A stretch of 7,605 bases of DNA, taken from Mesorhizobium sp. Lineage in GTDB: Bacteria; Pseudomonadota; Alphaproteobacteria; Rhizobiales; Rhizobiaceae. The notes under the pieces were generated by a model that saw only the letters and a list, made by a program, of their open reading frames with translations, was not told the origin of the DNA and made no database searches. The translations under genes and the position numbers were made by a program. Shown piece by piece: positions 1 to 6,683 of the stretch (the first letter of the stretch is position 1; every line of letters starts with the position of its first letter). The stretch spans positions 1 to 7,605 of the forward strand of contig JAEKLU010000063.1 of NCBI GenBank assembly GCA_019509685.1. The letters run 5' to 3'.

Positions 1-2
1 AC

Positions 3-320
3 GGCGGCAACTGGGACGGCAGCGGCGACTGGCGCTGGCGGCACCATCACCGCAGGCACTTCCGCGACGGCGACGCCGCGATCCTCGGGCTGGGCCTTGG
101 CCTGGGCCTGGGCAGCCTTGCCTATGACAACTACTATGATCCCTACCAATATGATTACTATCCGCGCTATGTTCAGCCGCGGCGCGTCTATCGCACGGAA
201 CGGCTTTCCAGCGCCGATGTGCAGTGGTGCTACGACCGTTACCGGTCGTACCGCGCCCGGGACAACAGCTTCCAGCCCAATTACGGGCCCCGCAAGCAAT
301 GCTGGTCGCCCTATAGCTGA
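3..320 (+). CDS. BA14K-like protein, C-terminal part (5' end outside window)
   Basis: This open frame enters from the left edge and ends at a TGA; about 105 residues are visible. The C-terminus carries a BA14K-type signature, [16 protein letters not shown] followed by a Cys-Trp-Ser-Pro-Tyr end, matching the family pattern of Cys, RYRSY, a short spacer and a second Cys. Before it comes a stretch of alternating Gly and Leu that could be a short membrane or packing segment, then a Tyr/Asp-rich linker. BA14K proteins (named after a 14-kDa immunoreactive Brucella protein) are small exported or envelope proteins of Rhizobiales with a reported lectin-like activity; the exact role is not established. 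The N-terminus, where a signal peptide would be, is missing. A strong terminator follows 25 nt after the stop, so this is the last gene of its transcript. The family call is from motif recognition only. Confidence 0.75.
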   Translation, partial: GGNWDGSGDWRWRHHHRRHFRDGDAAILGLGLGLGLGSLAYDNYYDPYQYDYYPRYVQPRRVYRTERLSSADVQWCYDRYRSYRARDNSFQPNYGPRKQCWSPYS

Positions 321-345
321 GATGGCCACGAGCAAACGTTTAGAG

Positions 346-376
346 ACGGCGCCCCCACGGGGCGCCGTTTTATTTT
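346..376 (+). terminator. Rho-independent terminator of the BA14K-like gene
   Basis: A perfect 10-bp inverted repeat (ACGGCGCCCC, loop CAC, GGGGCGCCGT) at 346-368 is followed by TTTATTTT. The GC-rich stem and T-rich tail fit an intrinsic terminator reading rightward. It separates the BA14K-like gene from the PilZ gene. Confidence 0.9.
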
Positions 377-393
377 GCCAAGGCCACAACTGG

Positions 394-413
394 TGATAAC
401 CGTAAATTTATCA
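394..413. promoter_or_regulatory. AT-rich inverted repeat upstream of the PilZ gene (candidate regulatory site)
   Basis: TGATAA and TTATCA form 6-bp arms around an 8-nt spacer, giving the only AT-rich island between the terminator and the PilZ gene. The core TAACCGTAAATTTA loosely resembles the alphaproteobacterial CtrA pattern TTAA-N7-TTAA but is not an exact match. It lies 74-93 nt before the preferred PilZ start. Its role as a regulator site or promoter element is inference. Confidence 0.3.
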
Positions 414-486
414 GCCGGGTCTATGCACAAGGCTGGTGCCCCACCCGACGATTCGCCGCGACGCAGTTCGCGAGGACGTGCCCGCC

Positions 487-771
487 ATGGCCGAAGAACA
501 AAACAGATCCCAACACAGGCAGCGTGTGCTCAAGGGCGCTACCATCCTGACCGGCATCACCAATTCGGAGGTGACATGCACGGTGCGCAACATGCATTCC
601 AAGGGCGCCGAGTTGAAGGTTTCGATCGAGGCGCGCGTGCCGGATGAATTCCTGCTCTATGTGCCGGTCGACGGGATCGCCTACAAAGCGGTGGTGCGCT
701 GGCGCCGCGAGGATCGCATCGGCGTCGAGTTCACCGGCACCGAGCCCAAGCCGCATTGGCATTACGGCTGA
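487..771 (+). CDS. PilZ-domain protein
   Basis: This 94-residue protein is almost entirely one PilZ domain. That family binds cyclic di-GMP and relays it to motility, exopolysaccharide or cell-surface functions. Visible signs are a basic N-terminal stretch R7-SQH-R11-Q-R13 followed by VLKGA, the beta-strand segment CTVRNMHSKGAELKV (about residues 31-45), and the closing AVVRWRREDRIGVEF (about 68-82), a typical PilZ end. The second ligand motif, normally (D/N)xSxxG, reads N35-M-H37-S-K-G40, so the usual Ser is His; cyclic di-GMP binding is therefore uncertain. I chose the ATG at 487, which places the start just before the basic motif and has GAGG 11 nt upstream. A GTG at 436 would add 17 residues that look unlike the family. 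It stands alone between a terminator and the converging ilvC. Confidence 0.8.
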   Translation: MAEEQNRSQHRQRVLKGATILTGITNSEVTCTVRNMHSKGAELKVSIEARVPDEFLLYVPVDGIAYKAVVRWRREDRIGVEFTGTEPKPHWHYG

Positions 772-794
772 AACCCCCAGCATGGCTGACAAAG

Positions 795-819
795 AAAAAC
801 CGGCGGATTGCTCCACCGG
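795..819 (-). terminator. Candidate rho-independent terminator of ilvC
   Basis: Read on the - strand, CCGGTGG, a 6-nt loop and CCGCCGG (7 pairs including one G-U) are followed directly by TTTTTC. This is a plausible intrinsic terminator about 160 nt beyond the ilvC stop. It lies 24 nt after the PilZ stop, so in the + direction it has no T tract and would not serve that gene equally well. Confidence 0.6.
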
Positions 820-851
820 CTCCGATGTTGTTGCCACCGGAAGCAGATGAC

Positions 852-967
852 AATTCGCCCTGCCGAGTCAGCTGATGCGGGTTTCGAGAACCGGAGCGGA
901 GCGGACTTGAAGTCCGTGAGCACCGGAAGCGCAGAAACCTGCGGCAGATGGCCGGCAGGGTAGAATT
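852..967. repeat. 116-bp imperfect palindrome (RIME/REP-like intergenic element)
   Basis: The two halves of this stretch are reverse complements of each other around position 909. Paired blocks, from outside in, are AATTC with GAATT, CCCTGCCG (858-865) with CGGCAGGG (953-960), GGTTTC (880-885) with GAAACC (934-939), CCGG (891-894) with CCGG (923-926), and CGGACTT (902-908) with AAGTCCG (910-916). All pairs share nearly the same centre, so it would fold as one long interrupted hairpin. It begins 12 nt beyond the ilvC stop codon and has no T tract, so it is not a standard terminator. Size and place resemble the dispersed palindromic intergenic elements known from rhizobia (such as RIME), but whether it is repeated in the genome cannot be seen here. 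Confidence 0.7.
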
Positions 968-979
968 GGCGCTGGCTTC

Positions 980-2687
<1,708 letters not shown>

Positions 2688-2709
2688 GCAGTGATTGTTT
2701 TAGAAGAGT

Positions 2710-2724
2710 ACCGTACGTTACGGT
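2710..2724. promoter_or_regulatory. Candidate TetR operator (ACCGTA-CGT-TACGGT)
   Basis: This is a perfect inverted repeat with 6-bp arms and a 3-nt centre, located in the 115-bp gap between the divergent tetR and DUF1772 genes. It lies 22 nt upstream of the tetR start and 78 nt upstream of the DUF1772 start. Such sites between a TetR gene and a divergent target are typically bound by the TetR protein. Assignment is by position and symmetry only. Confidence 0.5.
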
Positions 2725-2802
2725 TCGGCCTCTATGCCGTATTGTCGAAGGCCAGGCAAGCGCTATTTTGCAGTGTCGAGGCTTCGCTGCTGGAGAGACA
2801 GG

Positions 2803-3237
2803 ATGCTGGCAGGCTTGCTTGCGCTGATTGTTACCGCCACCTTCACGGGCGCTGCCATTTATGTCAGCGTCGCTGAACAACCGGCCCGCCTCGGCCTCGA
2901 CGACAAAGCGCTGTTGCGCGAATGGCAGCCTTCTTACAAGCGCGGCGCGATCATGCAGGCATCGATCGCCGTTGTTGCCTGCGTTCTTGGTCTGGTTGCG
3001 TGGTGGCAGACTGGTCAGCCGGCTTATCTGATCGGCGCGGTGACCATCATCCTGCCCTGGCCATGGACGCTGCTGGTGATGATGCCGACGAACCGGCTTT
3101 TGGAGGCCATGGACATTGAAGCTTCCAATCCGCAAGCACGATCGTTGATCGTCAAATGGGGTGGAATGCACCTCGTCCGCGCCACGCTTGGCGCGCTCGC
3201 TACGATCGCCTTTCTCTGGGCTGTGCGACTTTCCTAA
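2803..3237 (+). CDS. DUF1772 small integral membrane protein
   Basis: This is a 144-residue predicted membrane protein with four hydrophobic segments at about 1-23, 52-69, 74-95 and 122-141. After the first segment comes AEQPARLGLDDKALLREWQPSYKRG (about 24-48), a signature I recognise from DUF1772 proteins; P95-T-N97-R and W119 to R126 also look family-typical. The family includes fungal anthrone-oxygenase-like proteins, but the bacterial members have no firmly assigned function, so no reaction is claimed. The ATG at 2803 has GGAGAG 5 nt upstream and puts the first membrane segment right at the N-terminus; the longer open frame would add a basic, unlikely leader. It is divergent from the TetR gene, which probably represses it, and converges on the marR gene with an 18-nt gap. 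Confidence 0.85.
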   Translation: MLAGLLALIVTATFTGAAIYVSVAEQPARLGLDDKALLREWQPSYKRGAIMQASIAVVACVLGLVAWWQTGQPAYLIGAVTIILPWPWTLLVMMPTNRLLEAMDIEASNPQARSLIVKWGGMHLVRATLGALATIAFLWAVRLS

Positions 3238-3255
3238 GACACGTCGGCGGCGATT

Positions 3256-3714
3256 TCATTCCCGGGCCGGCGGATGCCGCAGCCGCCCCAGCAGTCCTGC
3301 CAGCGTCTCCAGCTCTTCGGCCGAAAGCTTCTCGCCCATCAGCCCGGCGATGGAAGCGCCGTAGACGCCCCAGATGCGCCGCCGCATATCACGCCCGGCC
3401 GGTGTGATGCGCACGATCTGGCCGCGGCCGTCATCGGAGACCGGCAGCTTCTCAACCAGCCCGTCCGCCTCGAGCCGCGCAAGCAGCCGGGAGACCCCGT
3501 ATTGCGCAAGCAGAACGCGACCGGTCAACTCGAAGGGACGCAAGCCCGCCTCGCCGGCTTCGGCGAGCTCATGCAGCACATCGTACCAGGCAAGCGGCGG
3601 CAGGCCGGCTTGCTTCAGGGCGTCCTCGGCCTTTTCGACAAGCTGGCGCGAGACGCGCATCAGACGGGCCCAGGCGGTGACGGCCTGGCTGGAAGGCGAT
3701 GTCTTGGTCATCAC
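3256..3714 (-). CDS. MarR-family transcriptional regulator
   Basis: This 152-residue winged-helix repressor has the MarR layout. An N-terminal dimerisation helix contains WARLMRVSRQLVEKAEDAL, followed by LPPLAWYDVLHELAEAGEAGLRPFEL (about 38-63). The recognition helix is AQYGVSRLLARLEADGLVEK (about 70-89), the wing is DDGRGQIVRITPAGRDM, and a C-terminal dimer helix follows. MarR proteins bind palindromic operators as dimers and release them on binding phenolic ligands or on oxidation; this one has no Cys, so a ligand-type switch is more likely. The start is GTG at 3714 or ATG at 3711, adjacent codons; neither has a Shine-Dalgarno. The divergent Rieske gene begins 92 nt away, and three matching palindromes lie between, so it very likely controls both itself and the Rieske-GST operon. 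Confidence 0.93.
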   Translation of the reverse strand: MMTKTSPSSQAVTAWARLMRVSRQLVEKAEDALKQAGLPPLAWYDVLHELAEAGEAGLRPFELTGRVLLAQYGVSRLLARLEADGLVEKLPVSDDGRGQIVRITPAGRDMRRRIWGVYGASIAGLMGEKLSAEELETLAGLLGRLRHPPARE

Positions 3715-3718
3715 GAGA

Positions 3719-3747
3719 GGTTAAAGGATAGATGCAATTGCATCAAG
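3719..3747 (-). promoter_or_regulatory. Tentative marR promoter (would give a near-leaderless mRNA)
   Basis: On the - strand, CTTGAT (3742-3747) is followed after 17 nt by TTAACC (3719-3724). Palindrome 1 lies mostly in the spacer. A start site about 6 nt past the -10 would fall at or next to the GTG/ATG start of marR, which fits the absence of a ribosome binding site. The -10 match is weak. Confidence 0.3.
3731..3744. promoter_or_regulatory. MarR operator palindrome 1 (GATGCAATTGCATC)
   Basis: This is a perfect 14-bp palindrome, the first of three near-identical copies between marR and the Rieske gene. It ends 3 nt before the -35 box of the Rieske-GST promoter and is 16 nt upstream of the marR start. 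Binding by the adjacent MarR protein is inferred from symmetry, repetition and position. Confidence 0.8.
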
Positions 3748-3776
3748 CTTGACGATCGATGCAAATGCATCCATAT
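3748..3776 (+). promoter_or_regulatory. Sigma-70-type promoter of the Rieske-GST operon
   Basis: CTTGAC (3748-3753), a 17-nt spacer and CCATAT (3771-3776) match the rhizobial housekeeping promoter CTTGAC-N17-CTATAT at 11 of 12 positions with ideal spacing. Transcription would start near 3783, inside palindrome 3, giving a leader of about 24 nt with the AAGGAG site. Palindrome 2 fills the spacer, so bound MarR would block RNA polymerase. Confidence 0.75.
3758..3771. promoter_or_regulatory. MarR operator palindrome 2 (GATGCAAATGCATC)
   Basis: This copy differs from palindrome 1 by a single base at the centre (A for T). It lies between the -35 and -10 boxes of the Rieske-GST promoter, the classic place for a repressor to exclude RNA polymerase. 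Its centre is 27 bp from copy 1 and 20 bp from copy 3. Confidence 0.8.
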
Positions 3777-3777
3777 A

Positions 3778-3791
3778 GATGCAATTGCATT
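3778..3791. promoter_or_regulatory. MarR operator palindrome 3 (GATGCAATTGCATT)
   Basis: This copy matches palindrome 1 except for its last base. It covers the expected transcription start of the Rieske-GST operon and ends 3 nt before the AAGGAG ribosome binding site. The 20-bp offset from copy 2, about two helical turns, would let two dimers bind the same DNA face. Confidence 0.75.
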
Positions 3792-3806
3792 GACAAGGAG
3801 CTTCCG

Positions 3807-4112
3807 ATGAAACATGAAATCTGCAAGGTCGCCGACATCCCGCCGAGCGGCAGCTTGATTGCGCCGTTCTTCGGCCGTGAGGTGCATGTCTGGCGCAACG
3901 GCGAGCGCATCCGCGCCGCGGCCAATGTCTGCCTGCATTTCGGCGGCCCGCTCGACTGCCGGGATGGCGCCTTCGTCTGTGCATGGCATGGCGCGAAATT
4001 CGACATGGAAAGCGGCGAGCGCCTCGAAGGTCCGGCGCCGAAAGCTTCGCGCCTGATGTTCCTCTCGACCCGCGTCGAGGACGGCGCTCTCAACTATGTC
4101 TGGGGAGAGTGA
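3807..4112 (+). CDS. Rieske [2Fe-2S] ferredoxin-like protein
   Basis: This 101-residue stand-alone Rieske domain is probably a soluble electron carrier or small redox subunit. The cluster ligands are visible as C42-L-H44 and C58-A-W-H61, followed by GAKFD, typical of Rieske proteins related to dioxygenase ferredoxins and NirD. The loop between H44 and C58 is 13 residues, somewhat shorter than the 15-17 common in the family. There is no signal peptide or membrane segment, so it should be cytoplasmic. The start is ATG at 3807 with a strong AAGGAG 6 nt upstream; the longer frame would translate the operator region. The GST gene follows with a 1-nt gap, so the two are cotranscribed. No oxygenase or reductase partner is encoded in the same operon, so its redox partner is unknown. 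Expression is very likely repressed by the divergent MarR protein. Confidence 0.92.
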   Translation: MKHEICKVADIPPSGSLIAPFFGREVHVWRNGERIRAAANVCLHFGGPLDCRDGAFVCAWHGAKFDMESGERLEGPAPKASRLMFLSTRVEDGALNYVWGE

Positions 4113-4113
4113 G

Positions 4114-4833
4114 ATGAGCGCAAGGCTTACCCTCATAAGCCATCATTTGTGCCCCTATGTGCAGCGCGCCGCGATTGCGCTTGCCGAGAAAGGCGTGCCG
4201 TTCGAACGGATTTATGTCGACCTTGCCGACAAGCCGGCTTGGTTCAAGGCCATCTCGCCGCTCGGCAAGGTGCCGCTGCTCCAGGTTCGAAACGGTGATG
4301 ACGAGGAAACCATCTTCGAATCCGCCGTCATCGTCGAATTCCTCGAGGAGACCGAGGCCAATCCTTTGCATCCGACAGATCCGTTGATGCGGGCCAGGCA
4401 TCGCGCCTGGATCGAATTCGGCTCGGCCATCCTGAACGCCATCGGCCGTCTCTATTCCGCTACCGACGAAGCCGCGTTCACCAAGGAAAGCAACGGCTTG
4501 TCCGAGATGTTTGAACGCGTGGAGGCGATTTTGGCGACCAGATCGAGCCGACCCTGGTTCGCCGGCGATCGCTTCTCGCTGGTCGACGCCGTCTACGGAC
4601 CGGTCTTCCGCTACTTCGACATTTTCGATCGCATCGGCGATTTCGGCATTCTGAATGGCAAACCGCTCGTCCAGGCCTGGCGTACGGCCTTGAGCGAACG
4701 CCAATCGGTGAAAGAAGCTGTGGGCGCCGACTATCCACGGCGGCTGCATGCCTTTCTGCGGGCGAAGGGATCTTATCTGTCGGACATCATCCGGCAGCAG
4801 GCCACTGCAGCTCCGCAAGCCCGATCCGCCTGA
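4114..4833 (+). CDS. Glutathione S-transferase family protein, cysteine type
   Basis: This 239-residue protein has the two GST domains. The N-terminal thioredoxin-like domain (about 1-80) has C13-P14-Y15 after the first strand, the cis-Pro in KVP54LL, and E69-S70, which hold the gamma-glutamyl part of glutathione. The C-terminal helical domain contains PWFAGDRFSLVDAVYG, the usual N-capping box. A catalytic Cys in place of Tyr or Ser is typical of omega-, beta- and dehydroascorbate-reductase-like GSTs, which favour glutathione-dependent reduction or deglutathionylation over simple conjugation; that preference is inferred. The start is ATG at 4114 with GGGGAG 6 nt upstream, 1 nt after the Rieske stop. 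The last 47 nt overlap the 3' end of the opposing monooxygenase gene. The Rieske-GST pairing suggests a shared redox or detoxification job under MarR control; the substrate is unknown. Confidence 0.93.
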   Translation: MSARLTLISHHLCPYVQRAAIALAEKGVPFERIYVDLADKPAWFKAISPLGKVPLLQVRNGDDEETIFESAVIVEFLEETEANPLHPTDPLMRARHRAWIEFGSAILNAIGRLYSATDEAAFTKESNGLSEMFERVEAILATRSSRPWFAGDRFSLVDAVYGPVFRYFDIFDRIGDFGILNGKPLVQAWRTALSERQSVKEAVGADYPRRLHAFLRAKGSYLSDIIRQQATAAPQARSA

Positions 4834-6016
4834 ATGGGTCGACCACTGTCCCGGCGACCATGGCGGCGAGGAATTGCGGTCCCGGCGGGACCTTCGCCAA
4901 AGCCGCCACCAGCCGGTCGCGGATGAAGGGAAGCATGGTCGAGTCCGACTGGTAAAACGGCGTCAGCGACAGAGACAGCGACTGGAATAACCGCACATGC
5001 CACCGGCGCGCCTTGGCGTAAGCATCGAGCGCACCGTCGACGCCATTTGCATGCGCCAGCGCATGGCTGAGCGCCGCGGCGTCGAGCAGTGCCATGTTTG
5101 CGCCCTGACCGAGCTGTGGACTGGTGGAATGCGCGGCGTCGCCGATCACAGCCAGCCTTCGCCCGGCCGGCAGCGTCATCGTGTGGTGACCGTAGCGGGC
5201 AAGCGACAACTGCTCGAAACTCTCGATCTGGCTGGTGAAGGCCTCGCAATCGGGCCACACCGAAACCACCCTCGCCTTCCATGCATCGAGGCCCGCCGCC
5301 CGAACCTGATCGGCATCGTCCGGCTTCAGGCTCCAGAAGAAGGCCGCCATGGTCTCGGCGCCGGGCTGCGGCCGGCCGATCGGCAGCACGCCGACCATAA
5401 CGCTCGCCTTGTCGTAACGCTGCAGCAGCGCGCTTTGGTCGAAGCCGTCGCGCCAGGCCAGAGATGCCCAAAAAGCGCCATAGGCAAGTGGACGCGGCAT
5501 GGCTGGGTCGCCCAGGCACTGGCGCAGCTTCGAACGCGCGCCGCTGGCGTCTACGACCAGGTCGAACGGCCCCAGTCGCTTGCCATTGCCGCAGACCAGC
5601 GACGCCCGCTCGCCCGCCTCCAGCGCCTCGATCTCGACATTGGTTTCGATTGCGATCGCCTCGCGCAGGGCGGCGCGGTAAAGCACGCCGAACAGCGCTG
5701 CCCGGTGTACGGCGAGACCGAAGCGGCGACCGCGCCCGGCATCGTAGCGAACCTCGAGCACGGTGCGCCCGCTCCTCGCGTCCGTGCCATGCAGCCGCTC
5801 GATGCGGCTCCCCAGCGCCAGAATGTCATCGAGCAAGCCGAGATCGGCGAGCACGGTCAAGCCCGTCGGCTGTAGGATGAGCCCGGAGCCGACCGGCTTC
5901 GGCTCGTCGAAACGCTCGAAGACAGTGACCTTGTGGCCTGCCCGCTTTAGATAGAGCGCCGCGGCCAATCCGGCCGGACCGGCGCCGGCAATCGCGATGT
6001 CGAAAGATCTGCTCAT
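4787..6016 (-). CDS. FAD-dependent monooxygenase (PHBH/UbiH-like group A)
   Basis: This 409-residue single-component flavoprotein hydroxylase likely uses NAD(P)H and O2 to hydroxylate an aromatic or similar substrate. Motifs in order are the Rossmann G11-A-G-P-A-G16 with E34 at the end of the second strand for the FAD ribose, the central segment DLVVDASGARSKLR (the DG motif, here with Ser in place of the usual Asp), and the second FAD motif VIG292-D293-AAHSTSPQLGQGANMALLDA. Length and motif spacing are normal, and I see no membrane segment. The start is ATG at 6016; the ribosome binding site is weak. The C-terminal coding end overlaps the opposing GST gene by 47 nt. HxlR lies 84 nt upstream on the same strand, so the two may share a transcript. 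The substrate cannot be read from the sequence. Confidence 0.93.
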   Translation of the reverse strand: MSRSFDIAIAGAGPAGLAAALYLKRAGHKVTVFERFDEPKPVGSGLILQPTGLTVLADLGLLDDILALGSRIERLHGTDARSGRTVLEVRYDAGRGRRFGLAVHRAALFGVLYRAALREAIAIETNVEIEALEAGERASLVCGNGKRLGPFDLVVDASGARSKLRQCLGDPAMPRPLAYGAFWASLAWRDGFDQSALLQRYDKASVMVGVLPIGRPQPGAETMAAFFWSLKPDDADQVRAAGLDAWKARVVSVWPDCEAFTSQIESFEQLSLARYGHHTMTLPAGRRLAVIGDAAHSTSPQLGQGANMALLDAAALSHALAHANGVDGALDAYAKARRWHVRLFQSLSLSLTPFYQSDSTMLPFIRDRLVAALAKVPPGPQFLAAMVAGTVVDPFRRIGLAELQWPAAG

Positions 6017-6059
6017 TGCCCGCCCAAGCCAAGCCGGCGCGACAATCTCCCAACGGTAT

Positions 6060-6085
6060 CGTCAAATCAAGTTGGCGCTTTGACG
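6060..6085. promoter_or_regulatory. Inverted repeat between hxlR and the monooxygenase gene
   Basis: CGTCAAA (6060-6066) and TTTGACG (6079-6085) are perfect 7-bp arms around a 12-nt spacer, in the 84-nt gap between the hxlR-type gene and the monooxygenase start. There is no T tract, so it is not an obvious terminator. It could be a regulator site upstream of the monooxygenase. No convincing promoter is seen beside it. Confidence 0.35.
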
Positions 6086-6100
6086 CTCGTTGTCGACAGA

Positions 6101-6514
6101 TCAGGCCTGCGTGGCGTCGAACGCGGCGCGCGCGGCGCTAACGGCGTCATGGTTGAGCTCGGCCCATTGCACGAGCTGGTAGAGCGGATCGAACATCGAT
6201 CGCCCGAGATCGGTCAGACTGTATTCGACGCTTGGCGGCTTGGTCGGGAACACTTCGCGATGCACATAGCCGTCGCGCTGCAGCTCAAGCAGCGTCTGGG
6301 TGAGCATGCGCTGCGAGATATCGGGAACCAGACGCCGCAATTCCCCGAAACGGTAGGGCTTTTCCGCAAGCGCCATGACCAGCAACGGGCTCCATTTGCC
6401 GTTGATGCCCCGGATCACGTCGCGGACCGGGCAATCGGAAAAATTGGCGCCGTCGGCCATAGCCGCCTTATAGATCTCGAGCTTCGATTTCAGATTGAGG
6501 ATCTTGCTGTCCAT
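6101..6514 (-). CDS. HxlR-family transcriptional regulator
   Basis: This is a 137-residue winged-helix regulator. It has the family opening with a conserved cysteine, C28-P-V-R, then I-N-G-K-W41-SPLLVMAL, the helix-turn-helix YRFGELRRLVPDISQRMLTQTLLELQRDGYV, and the wing PPSVEYSLTDLGRSM. Many HxlR proteins sense quinones, aldehydes or oxidants through this N-terminal Cys; that it does so here is inferred. I chose the ATG at 6514, but the ATG at 6460, which starts 9 residues before C28 and has AAGG 9 to 6 nt upstream, is a real alternative; upstream TTG extension would run through the promoter region. It is divergent from the qorB-like gene, an arrangement like ytfH/ytfG in E. coli, and lies upstream of the monooxygenase on the same strand, so it may control both neighbours. 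Confidence 0.92.
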   Translation of the reverse strand: MDSKILNLKSKLEIYKAAMADGANFSDCPVRDVIRGINGKWSPLLVMALAEKPYRFGELRRLVPDISQRMLTQTLLELQRDGYVHREVFPTKPPSVEYSLTDLGRSMFDPLYQLVQWAELNHDAVSAARAAFDATQA

Positions 6515-6588
6515 CGCGATGTCCGCTGGTCGGATACAGGCGGCCAGGGTGGTTCCCTGACTGTGCCTACCTCCCGAAAAACTGCCTT

Positions 6589-6617
6589 CTTTACGGCCTG
6601 AGGTCAATTCCTATTTT
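6589..6617 (+). promoter_or_regulatory. Candidate promoter of the qorB-like gene
   Basis: CTTTAC (6589-6594), a 17-nt spacer and TATTTT (6612-6617) form a reasonable sigma-70-type promoter pointing to the quinone oxidoreductase gene. The start site would fall near 6624, directly at the inverted repeat. Matches to consensus are moderate. Confidence 0.4.
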
Positions 6618-6622
6618 AGTGC

Positions 6623-6641
6623 TGGTCTCTTTTTGAGACCA
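6623..6641. promoter_or_regulatory. Candidate HxlR operator (TGGTCTC-TTTTT-GAGACCA)
   Basis: This is a perfect inverted repeat with 7-bp arms and a 5-nt spacer, in the 169-bp gap between the divergent hxlR-type and qorB-like genes. It sits over the expected start of the rightward transcript. A leftward promoter may also be present on the - strand (TTGGTC, 18-nt spacer, TAAAAT), whose spacer would contain most of the repeat. HxlR binding is inferred from place and symmetry. Confidence 0.5.
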
Positions 6642-6683
6642 ATAACCGCACCCGCCCTTCGGCGCAAATATTCAGGACCCTCC

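Noticed and set aside
421..837. - strand open frame opposite the PilZ gene
   Set aside because: The + strand frame has PilZ features. The opposite frame shows no family pattern and would run through the ilvC terminator hairpin.
852..967. Reading the long palindrome as a terminator, tRNA-like structure or CRISPR repeat
   Set aside because: There is no T tract, no cloverleaf or anticodon arm, and no regularly spaced repeated units; it is a single dyad.
3731..3791. Reading the three palindromes as a CRISPR or iteron array
   Set aside because: There are only three copies at unequal spacing, exactly aligned to promoter elements beside a MarR gene, so operators explain them better.
4997..5875. 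Long + strand open frame (292 codons) opposite the monooxygenase
   Set aside because: It is antisense to a gene with clear FAD motifs, and the translation shows no domain.
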